Translations under genes and position numbers: made by a program
NCBI GenBank assembly: GCA_020310875.1
Contig: CM035417.1
Coordinates: forward strand, 90,113,699 to 90,177,698
Source of the DNA: Ceratopteris richardii
Lineage: Eukaryota; Streptophyta; Polypodiopsida; Polypodiales; Pteridaceae
Length of the DNA stretch: 64,000 nucleotides
Reading direction: 5' to 3'
Part shown: in pieces, positions 45,919 to 56,994 of the stretch
Layout of the letters: each line of letters begins with the position of its first letter
Numbering within the stretch: the first letter of the stretch is position 1
Notes under the pieces: model-generated
What the model was told of the DNA's origin: nothing
Database searches by the model: none
Seen by the model: only the letters and a program-made list of their open reading frames with translations

Positions 45919-46399
45919 TTATAGAGGTGGGTCAGGGGGTTTGATATGGGGTTTAGGTCTCCAAACTTTGATGTTGGAATCGTTGCTTTTATTGGCGATG
46001 ATGTGCGAAGGTTTGCGGACTGGAGTGTGTTGGGTTTGGGGCCTTTTGGGTACCCATTTCCAAACATTTTGAGGTGTGACCGAGAATGTGGTGGTGTGGA
46101 GTGTAGATGTTTGCCTTTGGATTGGAGCCAATAGGACTCGTGAGTGTTGGTTTGATCTAGTGATTGGAGGTGAAGTCATTTGAGCTGGTAAGCAGGTCTT
46201 GGGCACCCATATTTGTCTAGCCTTTGGGATAGCCTTCATTGACTGCTTTGGAACCCAAATAGAAATGGTTTGTCTAGATTGATGCCTAGGGTACTCCTTC
46301 GCTGTAGTCCTCGACACTGTAGCTTGCTTGATGCCTCTTTGGAATCCTGTCTCCCAAGCCGAGGGTTGTTCACCTTTACGTATCCAGATCTGCTTCATG
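45919..46399 (-). pseudogene. W-V-P-K repeat tail of the Gypsy-4 polyprotein
   Basis: The same frame as PR2, reached after the TAG at 46459. About 160 residues, basic and rich in Thr/Gln/Pro, contain five copies of a short motif: QIWIRKGEQ, SIWVPKQ, QIWVPKT, WKWVPKR, KVWRPKP, spaced 20-60 residues apart. It ends at TAA 45919-45921, the first TAA in the entire frame from 55218, so this is probably the natural end of the gag-pol polyprotein. I know no named domain with this repeat. The regular Trp-x-Pro-Lys spacing suggests a short linear binding motif. Confidence 0.55.
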
Positions 46400-47151
46400 C
46401 CATGGGGTATTCTGTATTGTACTAGTTGGTGTTCATTTTTCTTGGTCCTCGGGCTCCTCTATATCTTGTATTTTCCGGCTTGCTTTCTTCGAATTCTCTT
46501 TGGAAAAGAAGGGAACTCCTTGTTGACTTCTGTACCTTCGTCATGAGTAGCAATCCTTTGCACCATGGAACTTTGGTCAAGAGTAGCATGGTTCATTTCA
46601 GGTGGACTCTTGGAAGGACCAGGATTCGGTGCCTCTTCTAGCGGCCTATGTGCTTGATTTTCTATTTCAATCGTGATGTGGTTTTGGCCTACCCATGCCT
46701 GAAGAAGTCCGCTTCTTAGGTTGAGGCTGGCTGCATGATCATAGATCCAGTCTTGGCCTAGGACAAGAGGTTCGGTAAGATCCTCGTCTTCACACACTAG
46801 CACTTTGACTACCATTAGCACCTCTTGAATGTAGAGGGGAAGTTCCACCTCACCAATGCAAGGGGTTTCCACACCTCCCAATCCTATGAGATATGCCTCT
46901 ATAGGATTGATTTGTAATTGCAGCTCTTGGCAGTAAGAAAGTCGAACTGCACTAGTGGCTGCCCCTGAGTCAATTAAAGCTTTCACTGTCCTTACACTCT
47001 CTCATGGTCCTACTTCTAGGGTTACAAAAGGTCGTCGGTTGATTATTCTATGGGAACGTCCACCTGAAGCCTCGCACATGGCCATAGGATAGCCTACAGA
47101 TTCTTGAGTGTCAGGCATAGGTGGGTCTCTGCCTTGTCTCCTCAATTTCAT
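46400..47151 (-). pseudogene. Second retropepsin-like domain (PR2) downstream of integrase
   Basis: In the same frame as pol, after TGA 47152 and a further TGA at 47002-47004, comes a complete retropepsin-like fold: KALIDSGAATSAVRLSYC (active-site Asp at about 46970), EAYLIGLGGVETPCIGEVEL (flap and strand), VKVLVCEDEDLTEPLVLGQDWI (closing strand). It is distinct from PR1 at 51455, which keeps its own DSGAG and LGRPF. Standard gypsy elements have one protease, located before RT, so a second one 3' of integrase is unusual. A Pro-rich tail leads to TAG 46459-46461, after which the frame continues. It might be a duplicated element protease or one acquired elsewhere; the function is unknown. Confidence 0.72.
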
Positions 47152-48700
47152 TCATCGGATGCGTTCTAAAGCTTCTGCATGTGCTTCTTCTCTAATTCTT
47201 TTCTCTTCTTCTTTACGTTTCTTGGCAGTGTTGATTCGATTTAGCATCTCTTCAGTCAGGGGTTCTTGATATAACTTGACTCTGCATCCACTTATGTAGC
47301 TTGGTAGAACATCACCCTCTAGAGTGGCTAGTTGAACTGCTCCACTTGTGGAGATTCTATTGATAATCATTGGCCCGTAACCTCTCCTCTCTAATTTCCG
47401 TGCATGTTGCTTTAAGGTGTAGACTAGGACTAGGTCTCCTGCTTTCAAGCCCTTATCCTTGACGTGTGCATTGAAATATGCCTTTTGCCTCTTCTTGGCT
47501 GCATAAATTCCTGCTGCAGCCCTCAATCGTGTTTCACCTAGTCGTTCAAGATCGAAGATTCTAGAGGACAACTCATGGCCTGTCCAATCATGCTCTTGTG
47601 CTACTTTCAAGGTTGGTATCAAAAAATCCAATGGTAGCACTGCATTCTAGCCAAAAACCATCTGAAAGGGTGTGGCTTGGAGTACCGTTTTATAGGCAAC
47701 TCTGTATGCCCAAACAGCATGGTGTAGCTGTTTGTCCCAATCAGAGCGTTTGTTATTCACTAATTTGGTTAGCACATTGCATAGAATCTTATTTGTGCTT
47801 TCGGCTTGTCCATTAGCTTGTGGGTGATAGGGGGCAGACTTTTTGTGTATCACCAAGAACTCTTGAAGAAGATTTTCAATGACTTCATTCAAGAAGTGAG
47901 TCCCTCTATCACTTACTAGCTCTATGGGTAGCCCGTATCGAGTGAAGACATTCTCAAATAAGAATTTAGCAATCGTTTGGGCATCATTCTTCGATGTGGC
48001 TTTCACTTCTACCCACTTGGTTAGATAATCCGTGGCCACAATGATATACTCAGCATGTGAACCCTTAGCTGGGGGATTAATAGGACCAACAAAGTCTATT
48101 CCCCACTTAGAAAATGCACGTCCACCCATCATAGGTTTCAGTGGCATCTCATCCTTGCGTATAGGATAGTGAGTTCTCTGACAAACATCACACCGTTTCA
48201 CATAGGTATGTGCATCCATGTGAAGGGTCGGTCACCCGAAGCCCGCAAATAGTATTGCCGTCATCACCCGATCTGGTCCAAAGTGTCCTCCTACTACACC
48301 TTGGTGAGCAGTTTCCAAGATCTTGAGATATTCACTCTCATGGACACATAGTCTCAGGTAACCATCTTTACCACGCTTGTATAGATTATCACCAATGATT
48401 GAGTAATCTAGGGCTTCTTGTTCTAGACTTCTTTGTCTCGTCAGGGTCATATCTGGAGGGAATGTTTTCGTCCTCAAGAAGGCTACTAATGGTTCACTCC
48501 AATCTGGCACTATGGACACTTGATAAAGAGTGGCATGTTCCACAGGTGATTTAATGCAACAGATTGGGGATTCTTTACACATCTTATGTACATCAGCTTC
48601 CATAGTAGGCCAATGCACTCCGAGTCTCCTTAGTGTCTGTAGGGTTCGTTGTTTTGAGTAGTGTTGCTCTAATGCACCTACATGTGCCAACTGCAACCAT
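47152..48700 (-). pseudogene. Gypsy-4 integrase with duplicated zinc-binding module
   Basis: Two H2C2-like units precede the core. The first (about 48684-48555) reads AHVGALEQHYSKQRTLQTL, then VHKMCKESPICC. The second (about 48306-48181) reads AHQGVVGGHFGPDRVM, then YVKRCDVCQRTH, and is interrupted by TGA 48232-48234 in the region where a Trp pair is normal. The core (48219-47647) has the DDE triad: WGIDFVGPINPP (Asp), LVSDRGTHFLNE (Asp) and YHPQANGQAESTNK (Glu) with D-35-E spacing. After TAG 47647-47649 the same frame gives the C-terminal domain (YFNAHVKDKGLKAGDLVLVY, RRGYGPMIINRIS) to TGA 47152-47154. No chromodomain is seen. Confidence 0.88.
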
Positions 48701-50580
48701 TTAGCGTACTCATCCTCTTCCACACAACAAGCCAATATCCCTTGATCTATCTGTTTGTACATACTTCCTGCCATGATATGGTACTTCTGGGCTTTTACTA
48801 CCTCTCTATCTTGAGTGTTTATGACTGGGTGATTAGGCCCGTATGTCAATACTGGCACTAATGGCTTAGCCCACTGAGGTACAACTTCCAAATTAAACAA
48901 GTAAGCGTCAGGAAGGTCATCTGATACTCCTTGTGGGGCTTCTCCCGATATGAGCCTAGAGAGATGATCTGCTCTCAAATGAGTCTTGCCTTTTCTCACC
49001 ACTACCTCAAAGTCGTATTCCATTAGCAAGAGAAACCATCTTACTAATCTACCGGTATTGCATGGTTTGTTTACCAAGTACAACAGGGCCTGATGATCAG
49101 TAAAAAATTTGAACTTATTTGCAAGCAAATAGTGTCTAAACTTTTTAACTGCATATAGCATGCCTAATCCTTCTCGCTCAGTGGTCGTATAGTTTTGTTC
49201 AGCTGCATTCAACTGTCTACTCGCATAGGCAATTGGGAGATCCATATTACCTTCGCCCGTAGGTTGTGTGAGTACACATCCAATAGCATAATTGGATGCA
49301 TCCACGTGAACATGAAAGGGTTTATTCCAATCTGGTGTGGTCAAGATTGGTGTTGAACACAATCTTCTTTTGAGCTCATTAAAGGAGTCCTCACACTCAT
49401 CAGTCCACTCAAAGTTAGTCAGAAGTCCGTACAGAGGCTTTGCTATGATGGCATACATGTGTATAAACCGTCGGTAATAACCACAATGCCCCATGAAAGC
49501 TTGTACTTCCTTGATGTTCTTTGGCCTAGGTAACTCTGCTATGGCTCTCACTTTCTCTTCATCAGTGGATATGCCATTCTTTGACACTATCTGCCCTAGA
49601 ATCTTGCCTTGCCTGACCATAAAAACGCACTTTTCTGGGTTCAAGCAGACTTGATATTCTTTACATTTGTCAAAGATTTGTCTCAGTTCAGGAATATGGG
49701 TTTGTCTAATGTTGGAATGAGCACAAAGATCATCAACATAGACTTCTAAGTTCTTCCTCAGGAACTCTTTAAATACATGGCACATCAGCCTCTAGAAGGT
49801 AGCGGGTGCATTGGTGAGACCAAAGGGCATTACCCTAAAAGCGAATATGCCCCACTCTGTGGCAAAAGCCGTCTTATGCTGATCTTCTGGTGCAATGGCT
49901 ACTTGATTGTAGCTAGAGAACCCATCTAGGAAGCTGTACACTTCCTTGCCGGCTACCCTTTCTAATAAATGCTCGGTGATAGGAAGCGGATAACTATCCC
50001 TGATAGTTGCTGCGTTAACCTTCTTCAAGTTAATGCATACACGTAATTTACCATTCTTTTTGGGCACCACTACAATGGGGGACACCCATTCAGTGTGCTC
50101 AATTTCATAGATAAATCCAGCTTCAACCAAGCGGTCTATCTCTTCTTTGATCTTGGCAGCATAGTTGTCATTGTATGTGTATGGCTTTTGTTTAGAAGGT
50201 CTGGCCTCTATGGTCATGGGAATCGTATGGGCGCATATGTCAGGGTCTACACCTTTCAAATCTTTGTAGCTCCAAGCGAATACATCTCTGTACTCCCTTA
50301 GTAAAGTTATCAGCTCATGCTCCTCTTCCTCAGTGAGGTCATGTCCTATGTATGTGCACCTCACTTCTCCTTCTTCTATGGCTACCACTACCTTCTTGGT
50401 GGTTTCTTTGTTATCATAGGCCTCTCCTGCTTGTGCATCGCGTTTTGGCATTCTTACCATGACTCTCCTATCTTCTATTGCATACTTCTTGAAATTTTCA
50501 GGGACCTCAAACAGGGATTCTTCCTCCTCTGGTGCGGCTTCTCTCTTCTTCCTTTTCTTTCCTTCACTCTTAGTGGTCAC
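48232..50580 (-). pseudogene. Gypsy-4 reverse transcriptase and RNase H
   Basis: RT begins in the segment ending at TAG 49792-49794: EIDRLVEAGFIYEIEHTEWV, VVPKKNGKLRVCINLKKVN, VMPFGLTNAPATF, with the stop where Gln is nearly invariant. It continues as RLMCHVFKEFL with the catalytic YVDD at about 49735 (EVYVDDLCAHS). RNase H follows with FHVHVDASNYAIGCVLTQ (Asp near 49300), TTEREGLGMLYAVKKFRHY (Glu) and FFTDHQALLYLVNKP (Asp), all catalytic acids present. After HLRADHLSRL the frame enters the integrase zinc-binding modules without a break. No second, archaeal-type RNase H, as described in Tat elements, is evident. Confidence 0.9.
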
Positions 50581-52284
50581 TCATGTGGTTAATCTCACAT
50601 CATTAGTGAGCTCTTCATGTCTCTGAGGGTAAACTTCTACTTCATAGAAATATTCTTCATCTGATGCAAAGGGTGGATCCATGATGATTGACTCAAGATC
50701 GGAGTCACTTGCATCTTCAAATGCATCAGGGCTAGGTTCGCATTCTTCTAAAACTGCATCTCCCATGATTGGCTCTATGGAGAAGACAGAAATGTCATAG
50801 CCATCCTCATCACAATGGGGTGTCCATTGCTCTTCATTGATGGCTACATCCATAGTTGCTAGAATTTCTGCCCAGCCGTGAGGTTCAAATTCTTCGTCCG
50901 GAAATACTACAGGTGCATAGGCTGGGTCTTGAACTGATCTATGTGTTTCCTTCGCACCTACCTCTCTGGCTTTTTCTCTTTTCTCCTCTTCCACTGCCAC
51001 TTTACACATCCATAAGTGAGTGTCTTCATGCATCCATGAGGATCCTGATCCTATGGAATGCACCGATTCCATATCATCTTTGGCTCTATGGATGGGGTTC
51101 CATTGGATAGGAGGGACATCTCTATGAGAGTAATCCTTGAGATTGACTTTGGTTGTAACACCTAAGTGTTGCAAATACAAGGAATGGGTTCCCCAATTCT
51201 GTACCACTTGCAACTGCCGCATAAATGGTCTCCCCAAAATCATCTCATAGGCTTGATGTTTGCTAAAGTCACAGATAGCAAATGTGTGCTCAAACTCTAC
51301 ACCACAAGTAGTGAGAGTTATCCCCTCTAGTAGTCCTAAGGGTCTTTCTATGTGACCGTCAGCCATCTGCAATTTCATTCTCGTTGGCCTGAGTGCTGGT
51401 TTGCCCCAATGTTTCCATAAGGAAGTGGTAGCAATTGCAACTCCTGCACCTGAGTCCAAAATGGCCTTGGTTGTGTAGCCCTGATGAGTGATGGGGAGAT
51501 AGGTGTTTCCTTCTTCTCCCTCGCTCATGTCTCCTATCTTGTCCAAGGGTATTTCTAGCACTGTTCTTTGAGATCCTACCTGGGAATGTGGTTTTGCTAC
51601 TTCGGGCACTTGATTGGCTACATGTTTCCACACTTCTGGTCTAACCTTAAGCAGCTCTTCCAAAGTGAGATGGCACTGCACTTTGGTGTTCTTCACTACC
51701 TCCGTGTTCCTAGGTATGACTGAATCTTCGTTTCTTACCATGACAGTCGGTGCTCTCATACAAGTAGACTTAGCTTCCCATGGACCTGTGAAATGGGGTA
51801 GCTCTTGTAAGGAATTGGACTCAAAGTCGAATCTCTCTTGAGATTGGACGCTCTCCTGCTCTACATAAATGGACGGAAGGTCTTGTGGGAATTGATCGTG
51901 TGTGTCATCCACAAGTTCAATGGGAGGAGGAACTTCACTCTCTTTATCCCATTTCTCTTCTTGAATCTCTCGCAAGAATTCGGGTGTGTATCGATTCATA
52001 GAAGAAGGGGTGTCTGGTTCAGTGGAGTTAGGAACATAAGCTTCCTTGGGAGGAATGCTTATTCTATCACTTGCCTTCTCCTTAGCCTGGGAGTTGGCTC
52101 CTTTTCCAGACTTTGCAATTAACATCTCCAATCTGTCTAACAGACCATCAAAATGCAATGGTGTTCTAGTGGGGCTAGAGCAAGTGAAAAGGCGACTGGT
52201 CTCAAACATGGCTTGAGCCAATTCCACCATCTTGGCACACAACTTAGTTCGTTCAAGCTCTAGATCAGCTCTAGGGTAACATTT
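50581..52284 (-). pseudogene. Gypsy-4 protease segment (PR1)
   Basis: The frame resumes after the TAG without shift and runs to TGA 50581-50583. After about 240 residues of acidic linker the retropepsin domain appears: AILDSGAGVAIATTSLW (active-site Asp at about 51455), LQMADGHIERPLGLLEGITL (flap region), CDFSKHQAYEMILGRPFM (closing strand). A long acidic spacer of about 200 residues then leads to RT. All canonical retropepsin motifs are intact. The protease would process the polyprotein during particle maturation. Confidence 0.88.
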
Positions 52285-53508
52285 CTAATGATCTGTTACA
52301 TTGGTCCCTTCTTGGATTCTGGCATGATATGCTTTAAGCATCATGTCTAGATCTTCAGGAGTGGGATCGGCTAAGACTGATCCTACTCGGGGTGGTGGTT
52401 GGGTTACGTGTGGTGGATTGGTGGGTAGAGGAATGAAGGGTGAAGGGGATGGTAGTGGCGGGGATGTGTGAGAGTGCGTTTGAGATGTGATTTCTATGAT
52501 TTTGGCTTTGGTTTCTCGTAGACTTTCCTCAAGTTCGCTCATCTTTCTTGCCCATTTCCTTTTCATACGTTCACGGCTATCTCTCCAAGCTCTTGTCCTC
52601 TTCTTATTCTGGCTCTCAGTCTCGCTAACCTCTGCATTCTTTTCCTGGCCTAAGTCTTGGTTTTGCTTAAGTGCCTGGGCTCTCGTGATGACTTGTACTG
52701 GGGCTGTGGAAGACACGCTTCCTGTGGAGTCTACCACTAAGCCAATAACATTGATAGGAGCAATTTTTGGTATATTGGCGGGGTTCTTGGGACACTCTCG
52801 TAACAAATGCTCCTTTCCACAATCGGGACAAAAGCCTTGAATTGTCACAGATTGGGTTTGTGTCGGTGCAGGTAGAGGGCAATCACGAATGAGATGATCT
52901 CCCTGACAACAATAGCATGGCCCTCTAGGAAATGGAGGTCTCATCGGCCTAGGTTGGGATCTCGAGTTGGGGTTGGCATACATGATGTTTGCGTATTCTG
53001 GCTCCCCACTAGATTCATTCGGTTCTTCATAATAATATGACTCACTATGCTCCGGTGATTGCATGTAGTAGGCCTGGGGGCTCTCAACATGGGTGGAGTC
53101 AAAACTATGATCACTTGGATCACTTTCTGAAAGCAAGGATGTCACTGGCACTAAAGCTCTATTTAGATTTTCTTTTGCCGTTGCATACTTTACTGGAATC
53201 ACATTGGTGGGGGCAGGAGGTTGCTGCGCTAGGACTGGTTGCGGTCTTTGTTGCCCTTGATAGGGTAGCTGATAGATTTGCTGGGGCCTAGCATACTGTT
53301 GTTGTGGGTACTGATTAGGGTACTTTCCTTGTTGTGGATATGGCTGAGAATAATTTTGTCTAACAGCTTGTTTGTTATATGGGCAGTCTTGTGCTGTATG
53401 ATTGGTGTACCTCCTTTCTATGGTGCAGTACTGGTTGTTAGGGTTCACTTGGGGTTGAGCCATGATGGGGCACACATTAGCCATATGGTCTCCTCCACAG
53501 GTATAGCA
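52285..53508 (-). pseudogene. Gypsy-4 nucleocapsid region with multiple zinc knuckles
   Basis: Continues the gag frame after the TGA. It contains CYTCGGDHMANVC (immediately after the stop), a degenerate knuckle around CTIERRYTNHTAQDC, CYCCQGDHLIRDC near 52910, and CPDCGKEHLLREC near 52815 (one residue short in the third spacing). Between the first pair and the second is a Gln/Pro/Tyr-rich stretch. Beyond is a basic, helical region (RAWRDSRERMKRKWARKM) and a Pro-rich tail. It ends at TAG 52285-52287, after which the same frame continues into the protease segment. Multiple knuckles would contact RNA. Confidence 0.85.
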
Positions 53509-55218
53509 TCATTTTCCTGGGGCAAATCTAGGAATTTGCTTGCTAGAGACACCTAATTTCAGAGCTACCTTTTCTGCTAGATCCTCAATTGATGTGGATT
53601 GTGAGGAAATGAGGCTACTAGAACTATCTGAGTCTTTATAGATTTTTGAGAGCTCTAATTCCTCCCCTAGATTATCCTCAATGTCTATGCACATGCGTAC
53701 ACATTCCTCTATGGATCTAGGGTCCTTCAAGTATACATATGATCTCAGTTTGGTGCTTAACAATCCATCTAAAAATAAGGCCACTTGCTTGGCTGGAGTG
53801 GGTAACTCTGGGGCCGGGCATCTCTCTAGATATTGCCTAAATCTTCTGCCTGCGACCCTCACTGTCTCTTGAGATGTTTGTTTGAAGCTGTATATCAGGG
53901 AGGATGTGTTATGTCTTATGCCACTTTTAGAGAATTCGATAATGAATGCCTCTATAAGTTGATCTATGCTCCTAAACTGCCTCTCGTTTAGTGGCTGAAA
54001 CCATGTCAGGGCGGTGTTCCTAAGGGTTAAACCAAAGGCATTGTACTGCGTGAACAGATCTTCAACTTGTTCAGCTCTCAAGACTTGCCTAAACTCAGCT
54101 ACATGATCGTAGGGGTCTCCAGTGCCATCGAAGTAGTTTTTCATGGACTTAACTAGCTGGGTCGGTCTCAAGGTCCTCGTGTGCTCTCTCGGTCTTGGCA
54201 AAGGGAAATCATCGGCATTTCTTCGGTTCCCTGGGGCTCTATGTCCCTCAGGTTCCACTCTATTTGTTTTCGTTCTCGTTCTTTCTCTTCCCCAAGAGTT
54301 GGCAAAGCTTACCTCAGGTCTCTCTCTACTCCTTTCTCTTTGAGTCCCATGAGCTTGAGATGTTCCAGCTCCTTGGTGACCATAAGACATATTGGATCTA
54401 GGTTGGGGAAAAACAAATTCTCCCTTCCAAGTGTATGCGTGTCTTCCATGCTCAGAGACCACAAAGATTCTCTTAGAAGCATCATCTAAGTAGGTCAGCT
54501 TGCCTAGGCTATCAGGATCTTTGAATTCATAGACGGCAAGAGCTCCCACTTCATTAGACTTTTCAAGCTTGTACCTCCAAAAAGCCTCATCCGTTTCTTG
54601 GTTCCAGAGCAATTCTATGCTCCTATTATCATGGGGAACTAACTCTCGAGTGATTATCCTTGTTAGGACCGATTTGCCTCGAGGGGTTTTCGGCTCCTTT
54701 CCTAAGTTCCCTTGCTCTATGTCACCTAATTCAGGTTCAGGGATTATGTTGCCAAACTCATCTCTCCTTTCAGGTTGGCTGGTGACCACATACATTGTTC
54801 CTTCTTTATCTATGTATGAACCATTTTCAAACTTGACTACAGGGTGTTCTAGTCCAATGGGCTGATTCGGATTTTTAATTAGGACAACAGATCTTCGCAG
54901 ACCATCCTCATAGATGTGTGCGCCTTGGCGGTTGGTCTGGATGTATTCCAATTGAGTCTTGTAGGGACCTTCAGGTCTTTCTAGGTATGCCATTCCTGAG
55001 CTACCTACACGTCTTTCCATGCTATACGACATGTCAGAGTCACTAGTCTCTGAGTCTAGAGCATAGGGGTAATCACTCAATTGTTGAGCCCAAGATCTGG
55101 CTGTGTAGTTGATGCTAGCCTCGGATGATCTAAAACTTTGACGGTCTCTCCCTAGGTGTCTTCCCGATCTCACGTTCATATGCCCTTTATACGTTGCTGA
55201 TTCTTTGGTACCAATCAC
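53509..55218 (-). pseudogene. Gypsy-4 gag, matrix/capsid part
   Basis: 569 codons. No ATG is found at the upstream limit (the frame opens at a GTG at 55218 after a TAA); the first ATG is at residue 14 (MNVRSGRHLGRD), so the start is uncertain. The N-terminal 300 residues are charged and low in complexity. The C-terminal 230 form the retrotransposon gag domain: MKNYFDGTGDPYDHVAEFRQ, NTALTWFQPLNERQFRSIDQ, ETVRVAGRRFRQYLERCP and LRSYVYLKDPRSIEECVRM. The segment ends at TGA 53509-53511, and the next in-frame codons encode a zinc knuckle, so the stop falls exactly between capsid and nucleocapsid. Gag assembles the particle in the cytoplasm. Confidence 0.88.
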
Positions 55219-55937
55219 TTGTTCTTTTTGAGTTCCTTGTATGTGTTTTCTTGTTTTTAATTAAGCGTCGTCTGGAGCACTTAAGTGTGTCGTATTTGAT
55301 GTTCCTTGCCCACTTAGTTTAATTTCTTTTCCTTTAAGTTGTCCCTGGACTACCTATCGTACCCCTAGTCAATCAGGACAACTACTCGCACTTAGCCTAT
55401 GCTAAGAATGGACTGAGGGGGTTAAGAGATGTTCCAACCTCAAGTCGCTCCTCCTGGTGATGCTTGTCTACCCAGGAAGCACGTTCCCAAGCTTGTTCGC
55501 CCTGGCACTTACTTTGCTTTCTCCAAAAGCTCTCGATGATCCTGTAAGAACCCCAAGTTTAGCTTCAATTTGATCCTTCAATTTGACAAACAATTTATTT
55601 CAGACACTTTTTAATGACCCTTGTTCCCCCTTTTGTATTGCTTTAAAAAAAATATATATTTCTCTAGAGCTCCCTTGCTGTACCTATCCCTCAGTGTGTC
55701 AACTTCAAAATATCATATCTGAAAATCAACGCCCTAGAGCTCAAAAAATGGATTTCGTATGAAAAAGTTATGACTCTTCAGGGTTTAGGGGGTTAAACAG
55801 ACAAACAGAACCTTTCAGGAGTTTTAATGCATTTTTCCAAGGCCTTTGTAAGTGTATGAGTATTTGAGTATACAAATATGCCCACAATTTAGCCTAAATT
55901 TCCAAAGAGAAATTACCCCTTATTTTTTTGCCGAAAA
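55219..55937 (-). other. Gypsy-4 leader between minisatellite and gag
   Basis: No supported ORF. An in-frame TAA lies about 45 bases upstream of the gag frame's first possible start. Confidence 0.6.
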
Positions 55938-56520
55938 TGTCTATCTATCACGATAGATGGTGTCTCTCGCGATAGACGGTGTCTGTCGCGAGTGGTCTGT
56001 CGCGATAGATGGTGTCTGTCACGATAGAGTGGTCTGTCGTGATAGACAGTGTTTGTCGCGATAGAGTGGTCTGTCGCGATAGACGGTGTCTGTCGCGATA
56101 GAGTGGTCTGTCGCGATAGACGGTGTCTGTCGCGATAGAGTGGTCTGTCGCAATAGACTGGTCTGTCGCGATAGCCGGTGTCTATCGTCTGTCGTGGTTT
56201 TGGTCTGTCGCGATAGACGGTGTCTATCGCGATAGACTGAGTCTATCGTGGAATTTGGTCTGTCGTGATAGACAGGTGTCTGTCGCGGGTCTTTGTCTGT
56301 CGTGATAGACGGGTGTCTGTCGCGATAGACGGGGTCTATCGTGGGTCTCTGTTTGTCGCGATAGACGGGGTCTATCGTGGGTCTCTGTCTGTCACGATAG
56401 ACGGGCTCTATCGTGGGTCTCTATCTGTCGCGATAGACGGGTGTCTGTCGCGATAGACGGGGTCTATCGTCTTTCATGGTTTGGTCTATCGCGATAGATG
56501 GTGTCTATCGCGATAGACTG
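55938..56520. repeat. CTATCGCGATAG minisatellite in the Gypsy-4 leader
   Basis: Roughly thirty units of about 18-19 bp, typified by GTCTGTCGCGATAGACGG and GTCTGTCGCGATAGAGTG. In the middle the two variants alternate to give a 37-bp higher-order unit (about 56030-56150); later units shift to GTCTATCGTGG forms. Each contains the palindrome TCGCGA, and many read as the longer palindrome CTATCGCGATAG. The block is CpG-rich in an otherwise AT-rich window. It lies between the primer site and gag, so it would be in the transcribed leader. Confidence 0.95.
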
Positions 56521-56994
56521 AAAAAACGCAAATTTTCTAGAAACTTCTAGTGATTTGGAGTGCTCTAATGATGTAGGTTACCGTGCCAAACATGCATTCA
56601 AAAAATATCAAGTTTTTTTGTCTGTTGCGACAGACAGAGGTCATCGTCTCGGGACCTGTGCAGAGTCTGTCGTACCTACGCAAGCTGCTGGATATGGTGG
56701 TACAGCTAGTTCTTGCAACAAAAGCTCAAAAAACACACAAAAACAGATCGCATGCAAGCTCTCTCTCGCACTCTCTCACAATGAAATGAGGGAAATGAGG
56801 TGGGGAGTGGAATATGACCAAAAAACTGAAATTTTTGTGGAGATGGAGATGGAGGTGGGAGATGGTGGGGATGATGATGGTGATGCAAAAATAAGAAAAA
56901 ATGAAGAAAAACAAGGAAAAGAAAGGATATTACCTATAACTCCAATGTCTCAACTCGACGTCTTACCATCACACGCTCGTCCTCGAAGCTCTCT
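56521..56994 (-). other. Gypsy-4 leader between primer site and minisatellite
   Basis: No supported ORF in the element's direction. The open frame at 56555-57040 on the opposite strand crosses the primer site into the LTR and is not credible as a gene. Confidence 0.6.

Noticed and set aside
50095..50592. Hydrophobic open frames on the plus strand (possible membrane proteins)
   Set aside because: They are antisense to the well-supported RT/protease coding strand; reverse-complemented acidic/Lys codons give Phe/Leu-rich translations.
56123..56456. Open frames repeating S-V-A-I-D-G-V-Y-R
   Set aside because: Translation of the CTATCGCGATAG minisatellite, antisense to Gypsy-4; the repeat explains it fully.
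55938..56520. CRISPR array
   Set aside because: Units are contiguous with no unique spacers, and the context is a plant LTR element.
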